Source of the DNA: JACVRX01 sp035697245
Lineage (GTDB): Bacteria; Actinomycetota; Actinomycetes; Jiangellales; Jiangellaceae
Length of the DNA: 40,222 nt
NCBI GenBank assembly: GCA_035697245.1
Contig: DASSDH010000159.1
Coordinates: 1 to 40,222 of the forward strand
Reading direction: 5' to 3'
Below, one piece after another: positions 17,261 to 31,296 of this stretch (the stretch's first letter is position 1; every line of letters starts with the position of its first letter). The notes beneath the pieces are model-generated. The model made no database searches, was not told where the DNA came from, and saw only the letters and a program-made list of their open reading frames with translations. The translations under genes were made by a program, and so were the position numbers.

Positions 17261-17731
17261 TTACCAGCGGTAATGGGCGAAGGCCTTGTTGGACTCGGCC
17301 ATCTTGTGGGTGTCCTCGCGCCGCTTGACGCTCGCGCCGAGGCCGTTGGAGGCATCGAGGAGCTCGTTCATCAGTCGCTCGGTCATGGTCGTCTCGCGGC
17401 GCGCGCGGGAGTAGCCGACCAGCCAGCGCAGCGCGAGCGTCGTACTGCGACTCGCCCGCACCTCGACCGGGACCTGATAGGTTGCACCGCCGACCCGCCG
17501 GCTCTTGACCTCGAGGGTCGGCCGAACGTTGTCCAGCGCTCGCTTGAGAGTGACGACCGGGTCGGTGCCGGTCTTCTCCCGGCAGCCCTCCAGAGCGCCG
17601 TGCACGATCGACTCGGCGACGGACTTCTTGCCATCGCGCAGCACCTTGTTCACCAGCTGGGTGACCAGCGGGGAGTTGTAGACCGGGTCGACGACGATCG
17701 GCCGCTTCGCGGCGGGGCCCTTGCGCGGCAT
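17261..17731 (-). CDS. rpsG: 30S ribosomal protein S7
   Basis: 156-aa head-assembly protein at the E site; in E. coli it also regulates the str operon. Seen: MPRKGPAAKRPIVVDPVYNS, VTQLVNKVLRDGKKSVAESI, ALDNVRPTLEVKSRRVGGAT, YQVPVEVR and HKMAESNKAFAHYRW. ATG at 17731 overlaps the rpsL stop by one base (TGATG). A longer open frame upstream lies within rpsL and is not S7-like. Confidence 0.98.
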   Translation of the reverse strand: MPRKGPAAKRPIVVDPVYNSPLVTQLVNKVLRDGKKSVAESIVHGALEGCREKTGTDPVVTLKRALDNVRPTLEVKSRRVGGATYQVPVEVRASRSTTLALRWLVGYSRARRETTMTERLMNELLDASNGLGASVKRREDTHKMAESNKAFAHYRW

Positions 17732-18105
17732 CAGCTCTTCTCCTTCTTCGCGCCGTAACGGCTTCGGGCCTGCTTGCGGCTCTTCACGCCCTGGGTGTCC
17801 AGCGAGCCGCGGATGATCTTGTATCGAACCCCCGGCAGGTCTCGGACCCGGCCACCGCGGATGAGGACCATCGAGTGCTCCTGCAGGTTGTGACCCACGC
17901 CAGGGATGTACGCGGTCACCTCCATCTGGCTGGTCAACCGCACTCGGGCGACCTTGCGCAGAGCGGAATTGGGCTTCTTCGGAGTGGTCGTGTAGACGCG
18001 TGTGCACACCCCGCGGCGCTGCGGGCTGCCTTTGAGCGCCGCGGTCTTGTTGCGGGAGGTCTTCTCCTCGCGGCCCTTGCGGACCAACTGCTGGATCGTG
18101 GGCAC
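17731..18105 (-). CDS. rpsL: 30S ribosomal protein S12, with Arg at position 88
   Basis: 124-aa decoding-centre protein. Seen: PTIQQLVRKGREEKTSRNK, CTRVYTTTPKKPNSALRKVA and HNLQEHSMVLIRGGRVRDLP, ending RKQARSRYGAKKEKS. The GTG at 18105 gives the canonical N-terminus. Lys43 (TPKKPNS) is the normal residue. Position 88, Lys in M. tuberculosis and E. coli (GGRVKDLPG), is Arg here (CGA codon). K88R is a well-known acquired streptomycin-resistance substitution, so intrinsic resistance or a lineage-specific neutral variant are both possible. It is the first gene of the str operon behind a leader of about 215 nt. Confidence 0.98.
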   Translation of the reverse strand: MPTIQQLVRKGREEKTSRNKTAALKGSPQRRGVCTRVYTTTPKKPNSALRKVARVRLTSQMEVTAYIPGVGHNLQEHSMVLIRGGRVRDLPGVRYKIIRGSLDTQGVKSRKQARSRYGAKKEKS

Positions 18106-18195
18106 TACGTCTCCGTGAGTCGAGGGGTGTGCGGGTCTGGGTGGGTCACCGGCCGGGACTGGCGCCGGCGGTCTGGGAGGTCGGTGGTATGCCGA

Positions 18196-18219
18196 CGACC
18201 CCCGCGGTCGGGCGTGTCG
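18196..18219 (-). promoter_or_regulatory. Shared ribosomal-operon leader element, str copy
   Basis: 24 nt identical to 13579-13602, located 91 nt upstream of the rpsL GTG. Flanking bases differ from the S10 copy (GGCC before versus GTGTG; TCGGCATACC after versus GAGGCTCGG), so the identity stops sharply at the element. The same two alternative short hairpins are possible. Confidence 0.7.
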
Positions 18220-18327
18220 GCCCGGCCCACCCGGCGCCGCCAGCAACCGGACGGCGTGTGGTCGGTGGTACTCCGGCGTGCGTGCGAGCACGCTGGACGG
18301 CCCGGAGGACTCCAGGCACGAAGATTC

Positions 18328-18357
18328 AGGCTACCCGTTCGGCCAGTCGCGGGTCAA
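18328..18357 (-). promoter_or_regulatory. str operon (rpsL) promoter
   Basis: Minus-strand -35 TTGACC (18357-18352), 18-bp spacer, -10 TAGCCT (18333-18328). This is a good match to the housekeeping sigma consensus used by actinobacteria and lies downstream of the rpoC terminator. It predicts a leader of about 215 nt before rpsL. Confidence 0.7.
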
Positions 18358-18441
18358 AGCGGTCCAGCGGCCCTGTGGATCACTCGACCGGTCGTCACTT
18401 CGCCGACGCGCGCCACCGCGACCTCCGCCTCCGATTGGGCT

Positions 18442-18473
18442 CGCTTGCTGGGCTGAGCACCACCCAGCAAGCG
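18442..18473 (-). terminator. Terminator hairpin after rpoC
   Basis: Perfect 11-bp stem (CGCTTGCTGGG / CCCAGCAAGCG) with a 10-nt loop, 20 nt past the rpoC stop. There is no strong U-run, as is common in actinobacteria. It separates the rpoBC unit from the str operon. Confidence 0.8.
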
Positions 18474-18492
18474 GCCCTCCATCGTGCTCCGG

Positions 18493-22404
<3,912 letters not shown>

Positions 22405-22465
22405 GTGGGTCCTTCTCTCAGTTTCAGTCAGTCGCCAGTAGGTTTGAAAGTCGGGCTCGGGATGG

Positions 22466-25933
<3,468 letters not shown>

Positions 25934-26020
25934 AGTGGTCCTTCCGAGGGCTCACAGTCGGAATCGAACGCAGACCTCACCTACGCGGGCACGAAGGAGC
26001 TGAGGGCAGCGCAAATGAGC

Positions 26021-26050
26021 AGTCTAGCCAATCAGGCTCACTGCTGTCGA
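26021..26050 (-). promoter_or_regulatory. rpoB proximal promoter candidate
   Basis: Minus-strand -35-like TCGACA (26050-26045), 18-bp spacer, -10 TAGACT (26026-26021), about 90 nt before the rpoB start. Supports separate transcription of rpoBC from rplJL. Confidence 0.5.
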
Positions 26051-26089
26051 GTGGCGGCTCGTCATCCGCAGACGTTCCGTCCCCTATCC

Positions 26090-26111
26090 GGCCAGACTGA
26101 TTGTTCTGGCC
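26090..26111 (-). terminator. Hairpin in the rplL-rpoB gap
   Basis: 7-bp perfect stem GGCCAGA / TCTGGCC with an 8-nt loop, between the two candidate rpoB promoters. It could be an attenuating terminator or an RNA-processing hairpin between rplL and rpoB; both occur in bacteria. No U-run. Confidence 0.45.
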
Positions 26112-26117
26112 AGTTCG

Positions 26118-26146
26118 AGCATCCCCCGCGCGGCTCTATTCGTCAA
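26118..26146 (-). promoter_or_regulatory. rpoB distal promoter candidate
   Basis: Minus-strand -35 TTGACG (26146-26141), 17-bp spacer, -10-like GATGCT (26123-26118), just downstream of rplL. The -35 is a good match; the -10 is weaker. Confidence 0.45.
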
Positions 26147-26175
26147 GCCTCAGGAGGGAGAACTGCCCCCGGGCG

Positions 26176-26568
26176 TCACTTCACAGTGACAGTGGCGCCG
26201 GCGCCCTCGAGCTGCTCGCGGGCCTTGTCCGCAGCTTCCTTGTTGACCTTCTCCAAGACCGGCTTGGGAGCGCCATCGACGAGGTCTTTGGCCTCCTTGA
26301 GCCCCAGGCTGGTCAGAGCCCGGACCTCCTTGATGACCTGGATCTTCTTGTCGCCGGCGGCTTCGAGTACGACGTCGAACTCGTCCTGCTCGACAACCTC
26401 CTCGGCCGTACCGGCCCCGGCACCGGCCGGAGCAGCTGCCGCGACGGCCACCGGAGCGGCGGCGGTGACGTCGAACGTCTCCTCGAACTTCTTCACGAAC
26501 TCGGAGAGCTCGATCAGGGACATCTCCTTGAATGCACCAAGGAGGTCATCGGTGCTGAGCTTCGCCAT
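26176..26568 (-). CDS. rplL: 50S ribosomal protein L7/L12
   Basis: 130-aa stalk protein that recruits translational GTPases. Seen: an N-terminal dimerisation helix (STDDLLGAFKEMSLIELSEF), an Ala/Gly/Pro-rich hinge (about residues 37-55), and the C-terminal domain with VIKEVRALTSLGLKEAKDLV, ending GATVTVK. ATG at 26568, 70 bp after rplJ. Confidence 0.98.
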   Translation of the reverse strand: MAKLSTDDLLGAFKEMSLIELSEFVKKFEETFDVTAAAPVAVAAAAPAGAGAGTAEEVVEQDEFDVVLEAAGDKKIQVIKEVRALTSLGLKEAKDLVDGAPKPVLEKVNKEAADKAREQLEGAGATVTVK

Positions 26569-26638
26569 GGTGGCGGTTCCTTTCCTGACAACGGGCTGGT
26601 GTTGTGGGGTCGTCGATGGGCTCGTTCGAGCCTCAGGC

Positions 26639-27178
26639 TTAGGGCTGGTCGGTCGGCGTCTCGTCCGCCTCGACCTTCTGCCGAAGCGCCTCTACCACGC
26701 GGGCAGTCTTGGCGAGCGGAGCGTTGAACAGCGATGCGGCGTTGACGAGCGACGCCTTCATCGCCCCGGCCATCTTGGCGAGCAGTACCTCGCGGGACTC
26801 CAAGTCCGCCAGCTGGCGGATTTCGTCGGCCGAGAGGAGCTGGCCGTCGAGTACGCCACCCTTGATCACCAAGACCGGGTGCAGCCTGGCGAAGTCGCGC
26901 AGACCCTTGGCGGCATCGACCGGGTCGCCCTTGACGAATGCGATCGCCGATGGGCCGACGAGATGCTCGTCGATGCCGTCGATGCCGGCCTCCTTGGCGG
27001 CGATCTTGGTGAGGGTGTTCTTCACCACCGCGTAGGACGCGTTGCCACCGAGAGCCCGGCGCAGTTCCGTCAGTTGCCTGACGGACAGGCCGCGGTACTC
27101 GGTCAGCACGACTGCAGTAGAACCGCGGAGCTCGTCGGCAAGCTCGGCGACAGTGGCCGACTTGTCAGACCTGGCCAT
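26639..27178 (-). CDS. rplJ: 50S ribosomal protein L10
   Basis: 179-aa stalk base that carries L7/L12 dimers; the L10-L12 complex represses its own mRNA. Seen: MARSDKSATVAELADELRGS, VVLTEYRGLSVRQLTELRRA, YAVVKNTLTKIAAKEAG and a C-terminal helix for L12 binding. The ATG at 27178 has AAGGAG 5 nt upstream; a longer frame to 27223 is open but lies in the leader RNA. Confidence 0.98.
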   Translation of the reverse strand: MARSDKSATVAELADELRGSTAVVLTEYRGLSVRQLTELRRALGGNASYAVVKNTLTKIAAKEAGIDGIDEHLVGPSAIAFVKGDPVDAAKGLRDFARLHPVLVIKGGVLDGQLLSADEIRQLADLESREVLLAKMAGAMKASLVNAASLFNAPLAKTARVVEALRQKVEADETPTDQP

Positions 27179-27350
27179 GGAACTCCTTCGACGCGGTCGG
27201 GTGCCCGCCGGGATCCCAGACATGCGAAACGCCCCGGCGCAGGCACGGGGCGTCTACCACGACGTGAACGCCGTAGCAGTCGTCTCACCTGCGCGGGCCG
27301 CCCGCATGACGCGGAACCTTCGTTGCGATGAATGATCGCAAGACCGGCGG
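27179..27350 (-). promoter_or_regulatory. Ribosomal protein L10 leader RNA
   Basis: The leader upstream of rplJ holds a strong hairpin (ACGCCCCG, 9-nt loop, CGGGGCGT) at 27229-27253 followed by TTTCGC on the minus strand. Upstream are GC-rich segments with GCAGGTGAGACGAC. Layout and sequence fit the L10 leader, which binds the L10-L12 complex to control rplJL. The exact 5' boundary is estimated. Confidence 0.7.
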
Positions 27351-27365
27351 TCTCTGGCAGCGATC

Positions 27366-27395
27366 AGGGTACGCGGCAAAGGGCGACGCATCCAA
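27366..27395 (-). promoter_or_regulatory. rplJ-rplL promoter
   Basis: Minus-strand -35 TTGGAT (27395-27390), 18-bp spacer, -10 TACCCT (27371-27366), in the rplA-rplJ gap and just upstream of the L10 leader. Confidence 0.55.
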
Positions 27396-27473
27396 ATCAC
27401 ACCTCGGACCAGGTCACTGCGTTCCGTCGAATCATGAACGATGGATCATCAGACTGCCCGAGCGGCTGAACCG

Positions 27474-28190
27474 TCAGGCGCCGGCAGGATCCTCGACGGT
27501 GACCTTGGTCTTCGTCGGGTCGAGCGGAATGCCCGGTCCCATCGTCGTGGCAAGAGTGGCCTTGCGCACGTAGCGGCCCTTCGCCGCCGACGGCTTGAGC
27601 CGGGTCACCTCGTCCATGGCCGCTGCATAGTTCTCGGTCAGCGCCTGGTCGGAGAACGACACCTTGCCGATCACGAAGTGCAGGTTGGCGTGCCGGTCGA
27701 CGCGGAACTCGATCTTGCCGCCCTTGATGTCGGAGACCGCCTTGGTCACGTCCATCGTCACCGTGCCGGTCTTCGGGTTCGGCATCAGCCCGCGTGGGCC
27801 CAGGATGCGACCTAGCCGACCGACCTTGCCCATCAGATCAGGCGTAGCCACGACAGCGTCGAAGTCGAGGCGTCCGCCCTGGACTTCCTCGATCAGCTCG
27901 TCGCCGCCGACGACGTCAGCGCCGGCCGCCCGGGCCTCGTCGGCCTTGGGTCCCACGGCGAAGACCAGCACCCTGGCGGTCTTGCCGGTGCCGTGCGGCA
28001 GATTGACGGTTCCGCGGACCATCTGGTCGGCCTTACGCGGGTCGACACCAAGGCGAAGGGCGACCTCGACTGTTGCGTCGTACTTGGTCCTGTTGGTCTG
28101 GCGGGCGAGGCGAACCGCCTCGAGTGGAGAGTAGAACCGGTCCCGGTCGATCGCCTCGGCAGCGGCCCGGTATGCCTTGCTGCGCTTCAT
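27474..28190 (-). CDS. rplA: 50S ribosomal protein L1
   Basis: 238-aa L1-stalk protein that helps release E-site tRNA and binds its own mRNA as a repressor. Seen: MKRSKAYRAAAEAIDRDRFY, ALRLGVDPRKADQMVRGTVN, LPHGTGKTARVLVFAVGPKA and the signature LGRILGPRGLMPNPKTGTVT. ATG at 28190 after AGGAG. The gap to rplK carries an rRNA-like L1 site. Confidence 0.98.
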   Translation of the reverse strand: MKRSKAYRAAAEAIDRDRFYSPLEAVRLARQTNRTKYDATVEVALRLGVDPRKADQMVRGTVNLPHGTGKTARVLVFAVGPKADEARAAGADVVGGDELIEEVQGGRLDFDAVVATPDLMGKVGRLGRILGPRGLMPNPKTGTVTMDVTKAVSDIKGGKIEFRVDRHANLHFVIGKVSFSDQALTENYAAAMDEVTRLKPSAAKGRYVRKATLATTMGPGIPLDPTKTKVTVEDPAGA

Positions 28191-28219
28191 CGTCAGCTCC
28201 TGTATGTCGTGACGGAGTC

Positions 28220-28251
28220 GTGGTCACGGGCCGAGCGCACGGCCCTCCCAC
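28220..28251 (-). promoter_or_regulatory. L1-binding rRNA-mimic site upstream of rplA
   Basis: On the minus strand: GTGG, GA, GGGCC, 8-nt loop, GGCCC, GTGA, CCAC. Two perfectly paired helices (4 and 5 bp) flank an asymmetric GA/GTGA internal loop. This reproduces the L1-binding element of 23S rRNA (GUGGGAG ... GUGA-ACCAC) and of known L1-controlled mRNAs. It ends 30 nt before the rplA ATG, so free L1 would block rplA translation. Confidence 0.8.
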
Positions 28252-28265
28252 TGTCGGTGCAGAGA

Positions 28266-28697
28266 TTAGTTCTCGATCGTGACGCCCATCTGCCGGGCTG
28301 TGCCGGCGATGATCTTCTCCGCCGCGTCGAGATCATTGGCATTGAGGTCGGGCATCTTCTGCTCGGCGATCGTCCGCAGCTGCTCGCGGGTGATCTTCGC
28401 GACCTTTGCCTTGTGCGGCTCGCCGGAGCCCTTGTCGATGCCCGCGGCCTTGAGGATGAGCTTGGCGGCAGGCGGCGTCTTCGTGACGAACGTGAAGGAG
28501 CGATCCTCGTAGACCGTGATCTCCACCGGAATCACGTTGCCACGCTGCGCCTCCGTCGCCGCGTTGTACGCCTTGCAGAACTCCATGATGTTGACACCGT
28601 GCTGGCCCAACGCCGGACCAACCGGTGGAGCAGGGGTTGCCTGCCCGGCCTGGATCTGCAACTTGACCAGGCCGGCGATCTTCTTCTTCGGAGGCAT
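28266..28697 (-). CDS. rplK: 50S ribosomal protein L11
   Basis: 143-aa GTPase-centre protein needed for factor function and the stringent response. Seen: MPPKKKIAGLVKLQIQAGQA, the proline-rich TPAPPVGPALGQHGVNIMEF (thiostrepton-binding face), and the C-terminal RNA-binding domain with GTARQMGVTIEN. ATG at 28697, 18 bp after nusG. Confidence 0.98.
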   Translation of the reverse strand: MPPKKKIAGLVKLQIQAGQATPAPPVGPALGQHGVNIMEFCKAYNAATEAQRGNVIPVEITVYEDRSFTFVTKTPPAAKLILKAAGIDKGSGEPHKAKVAKITREQLRTIAEQKMPDLNANDLDAAEKIIAGTARQMGVTIEN

Positions 28698-28715
28698 TGA
28701 CTTCTAGGTCCTTGT

Positions 28716-29468
28716 CTAGAGCTTCTGGATCTGGCTGAACGAGAGCTCGACCGGCGTCTCCCGGCCGAAGATCTCGACCAGACCCTTGACCTTCTGTGAG
28801 TCGGCGTTGATCTCGTTGATGGTGGCGTGCAGCGTGGCGAATGGCCCGTCGACGACCATGACGGAGTCGCCCACCTGGAAGTCGACGACCTCGACCTGCT
28901 GTTGGCGCTGGTCGGCTGGCTTGGTCCGTTCGGCCACCTCGGGGGCGAGCCAGCGTTCTACCTCGCCGAGAGTCAGTGGGAGTGGCTGATGGGAGTGGCC
29001 GACGAAGCCGGTGACGGCCGGAGTGTGCCGCACGGTCGCCCAGGACTCGTCGGTCATGTCCATCCGGACGAGCACATAGCCAGGGAAGCGGTTGCGCTTG
29101 ACGAGCCGACGCTGGCCGTTCTTGATCTCGGCGACTTCCTCGGTCGGGACGACTACTTCGAAGATGTAGTCCTCCATGTTGAGACTGCCGATACGGCTCT
29201 CCAGGTTCGCGCGGACGCGGTTCTCCATGCCCGAGTAGGTCTGCACAACGAACCATCCACCCGGCTTGGCTCTGAGCGCGCGGCGGAACTCCTCGAGCGG
29301 TTCCTCGTCAATGGGTTCAGCGGACACCTCGTCGGCCGTCGTGCTCCGCTCCGTGGAGTTCGACACCTCCGGTTGGACGGCGTCGAGCGCCTCGTCGGCG
29401 GAACCGTCGGGATCCTGAGAAGGCAGGACGGACTCCGGCGAGGTCTCGGGCGAGTGCTGCTCGGTCAC
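28716..29468 (-). CDS. nusG: Transcription termination/antitermination factor NusG
   Basis: 250-aa RNA polymerase elongation factor that contacts S10 (coupling) and Rho. Seen: an acidic, low-complexity N-terminal extension (about 1-70) typical of actinobacteria, the NGN domain starting GGWFVVQTYSGMENRVRANL with NRFPGYVLVRMDM and HTPAVTGFVG, and a C-terminal KOW domain (VGDSVMVVDGPFATLHATI) ending LSFSQIQKL. GTG at 29468. Sits between secE and rplK as usual. Confidence 0.98.
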   Translation of the reverse strand: MTEQHSPETSPESVLPSQDPDGSADEALDAVQPEVSNSTERSTTADEVSAEPIDEEPLEEFRRALRAKPGGWFVVQTYSGMENRVRANLESRIGSLNMEDYIFEVVVPTEEVAEIKNGQRRLVKRNRFPGYVLVRMDMTDESWATVRHTPAVTGFVGHSHQPLPLTLGEVERWLAPEVAERTKPADQRQQQVEVVDFQVGDSVMVVDGPFATLHATINEINADSQKVKGLVEIFGRETPVELSFSQIQKL

Positions 29469-29511
29469 GATGGTGCTTCTTCCTCCGATGGATTGCGACG
29501 AGGATGGGGCC

Positions 29512-29772
29512 TCAGCCGAAGATCTGGAACACAGCCCAGCCCCAGGCCAGGTCGAGGACGGACACGATGGCGATCATGATGGAAACGAACACCAGCACCA
29601 CGATCGTGTAGGTCACTAGCTGCTGCCGGGTTGGGTAGACAACCTTGCGCAGCTCCGCGACGACCTGGCGGATGAACAGCGCGATGCGCGACGGGCGAAG
29701 CCGAGCGAGACCACCGCGCTGCGGCGGGCGGCCGCGTTCAGGGGTCGCCGTCTGGCCCCGTGTCTCGGTCAC
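29512..29772 (-). CDS. secE: Preprotein translocase subunit SecE
   Basis: 86-aa clamp subunit of SecYEG. Seen: a basic Pro/Gly/Arg-rich N-terminus, an amphipathic helix FIRQVVAELRKVVYPTRQQL (the SecE signature) and one C-terminal transmembrane helix (about 54-80). This is the short, single-span form. GTG at 29772, 64 bp after tRNA-Trp. Confidence 0.97.
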   Translation of the reverse strand: MTETRGQTATPERGRPPQRGGLARLRPSRIALFIRQVVAELRKVVYPTRQQLVTYTIVVLVFVSIMIAIVSVLDLAWGWAVFQIFG

Positions 29773-29836
29773 GTCGTCCTTCGCTTTCGGGCCGCTCCTC
29801 GCGAGGTGCGGCGGTCGGTTGTCCGATGGGCAGGGG

Positions 29837-29909
29837 CAGGGCAGGAGGGACTTGAACCCCCAACCGCCGGTTTTGGAGACCGGTGCTCTTCCAGTTGAGC
29901 TACTGCCCT
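29837..29909 (-). tRNA. tRNA-Trp (anticodon CCA)
   Basis: Cloverleaf on the minus strand: acceptor AGGGCAG / CTGCCCT (7 bp), D arm GCTC...GAGC, anticodon stem CCGGT / ACCGG with loop CTCCAAA (anticodon CCA), T loop TTCAAGT, discriminator G. The 3' CCA is not encoded. It sits before secE, as in mycobacteria. Confidence 0.98.
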
Positions 29910-29984
29910 CCGGTGGTCACAAACCTCCACCGGAACGACGTTGCGGGCGCGCTTCGGCGAGGTGATTCGACCACCAGAAAGACG

Positions 29985-30014
29985 AGTGTACGGGTAGCGC
30001 CCGCCGCTGGTCGA
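29985..30014 (-). promoter_or_regulatory. Candidate promoter for tRNA-Trp-secE-nusG
   Basis: Minus-strand -10 TACACT (29990-29985) with -35-like TCGACC (30014-30009), 18-bp spacer, about 75 bp upstream of tRNA-Trp. The divergent aminotransferase gene starts 38 bp away. Confidence 0.45.
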
Positions 30015-30051
30015 ACCGCAGCGGCTGACCCAGTGGTGCCAGGATGAGTCC

Positions 30052-31296
30052 ATGACCACTTCTGCGTCCGCGGGCGTCGCCTCCGGCGCCGGCTCTGCCC
30101 GTCACTCAGCCCGGGTTTCCGCCCGCATCGGTTCGATCACCGAATCCGCAACGCTTGCCGTCGACGCCAAGGCCAAGGCACTCAAGGCAGCCGGGCGACC
30201 TGTCATCGGCTTCGCGGCTGGAGAACCGGACTTCCCGACACCGGACTACATCGTCGAGGCAGCCATCGAGGCATGCCGCGATCCCCGCAATCACCGGTAC
30301 ACCCCGGCCGCGGGGCTACCGGAACTGAGGGAAGCGATCGCGGTCAAGACCGCGCGGGACTCCGGATACCAGGTCGGCGCCGCCAACGTCCTAGTGACGA
30401 ACGGTGGAAAGCAGGCGGTTTATGAGGCGTTCGCGACCATGCTCGATCCCGGCGACGAGGTGCTCCTGCCGACTCCGTACTGGACCACCTACCCCGAGGC
30501 AATAAAGCTGGCAGGCGGGGTCCCGGTCGAAGTCCTGGCCGACGAGTCGGCCGGCTACCGGGTGACCGTGGACCAGCTCGAGGCCGCACGCACCGACCGG
30601 ACCAAGGCTTTGCTGTTCTGCTCACCGTCGAACCCGACCGGTGCGGTCTACACCCCCGAGGAGGTCGGTGAGATCGGTCGGTGGGCGTTGGCACAAGGCA
30701 TCTGGGTGCTCACCGACGAGATCTACGAGCACTTGACGTACGGCTCGGCCAAGGCCTCGTCGATGCCGGTCGAGGTACCGGAACTGGCCGGCACCTGTGT
30801 GGTCGTCAACGGTGTGGCGAAGACTTATGCGATGACGGGCTGGCGGGTCGGCTGGATGGTCGGACCTCCGGACATCGTCAAGGCGGCCGCCGACCTCCAG
30901 TCGCATGCGACATCCAACGTGGCGAACGTGTCCCAGCGGGCGGCGCTCGCGGCCGTCTCGGGCGACCTGTCCGCCGTCGCGATCATGCGTACGGCCTTTG
31001 ATCGGCGCCGGCAGACGATGGTGTCCATGCTGGGCGAGATCGACGGCGTCGTGTGCCCGGAGCCGTTGGGTGCGTTCTACGCCTATCCCTTCGTGCAGGG
31101 GGTACTCGGGCGCGAGATCGCCGGCCGGACTCCGATGACGAGCGCGGCGCTCGCAGCGCTGATCCTGGACGAGGTGGAGGTCGCCGTTGTGCCCGGCGAG
31201 GCGTTCGGGCCCAGTGGATACCTGCGGCTCTCCTATGCGCTCGGCGACGACGACCTGGTGGAGGGCGTGAGCCGGATCCAGCGGCTCTTGGCGTGA
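30052..31296 (+). CDS. Pyridoxal-phosphate aminotransferase, aspartate-type
   Basis: 414-aa class I/II aminotransferase, most like bacterial type I-beta aspartate transaminases (aspartate + 2-oxoglutarate = oxaloacetate + glutamate); the substrate is inferred. Seen: GFAAGEPDFPTP near residue 53, HRYTPAAGLPELREA, the PLP-contact residues in CSPSNPTG (N194) and TDEIYEHLTYG (D222), catalytic Lys257 in NGVAKTYAMTGWRVGW, and the C-terminal substrate Arg in YLRLSYA. ATG at 30052 with AGGATGAG upstream. Its stop overlaps the GTG of the next gene (GTGA), so the two are co-translated. Confidence 0.93.
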   Translation: MTTSASAGVASGAGSARHSARVSARIGSITESATLAVDAKAKALKAAGRPVIGFAAGEPDFPTPDYIVEAAIEACRDPRNHRYTPAAGLPELREAIAVKTARDSGYQVGAANVLVTNGGKQAVYEAFATMLDPGDEVLLPTPYWTTYPEAIKLAGGVPVEVLADESAGYRVTVDQLEAARTDRTKALLFCSPSNPTGAVYTPEEVGEIGRWALAQGIWVLTDEIYEHLTYGSAKASSMPVEVPELAGTCVVVNGVAKTYAMTGWRVGWMVGPPDIVKAAADLQSHATSNVANVSQRAALAAVSGDLSAVAIMRTAFDRRRQTMVSMLGEIDGVVCPEPLGAFYAYPFVQGVLGREIAGRTPMTSAALAALILDEVEVAVVPGEAFGPSGYLRLSYALGDDDLVEGVSRIQRLLA

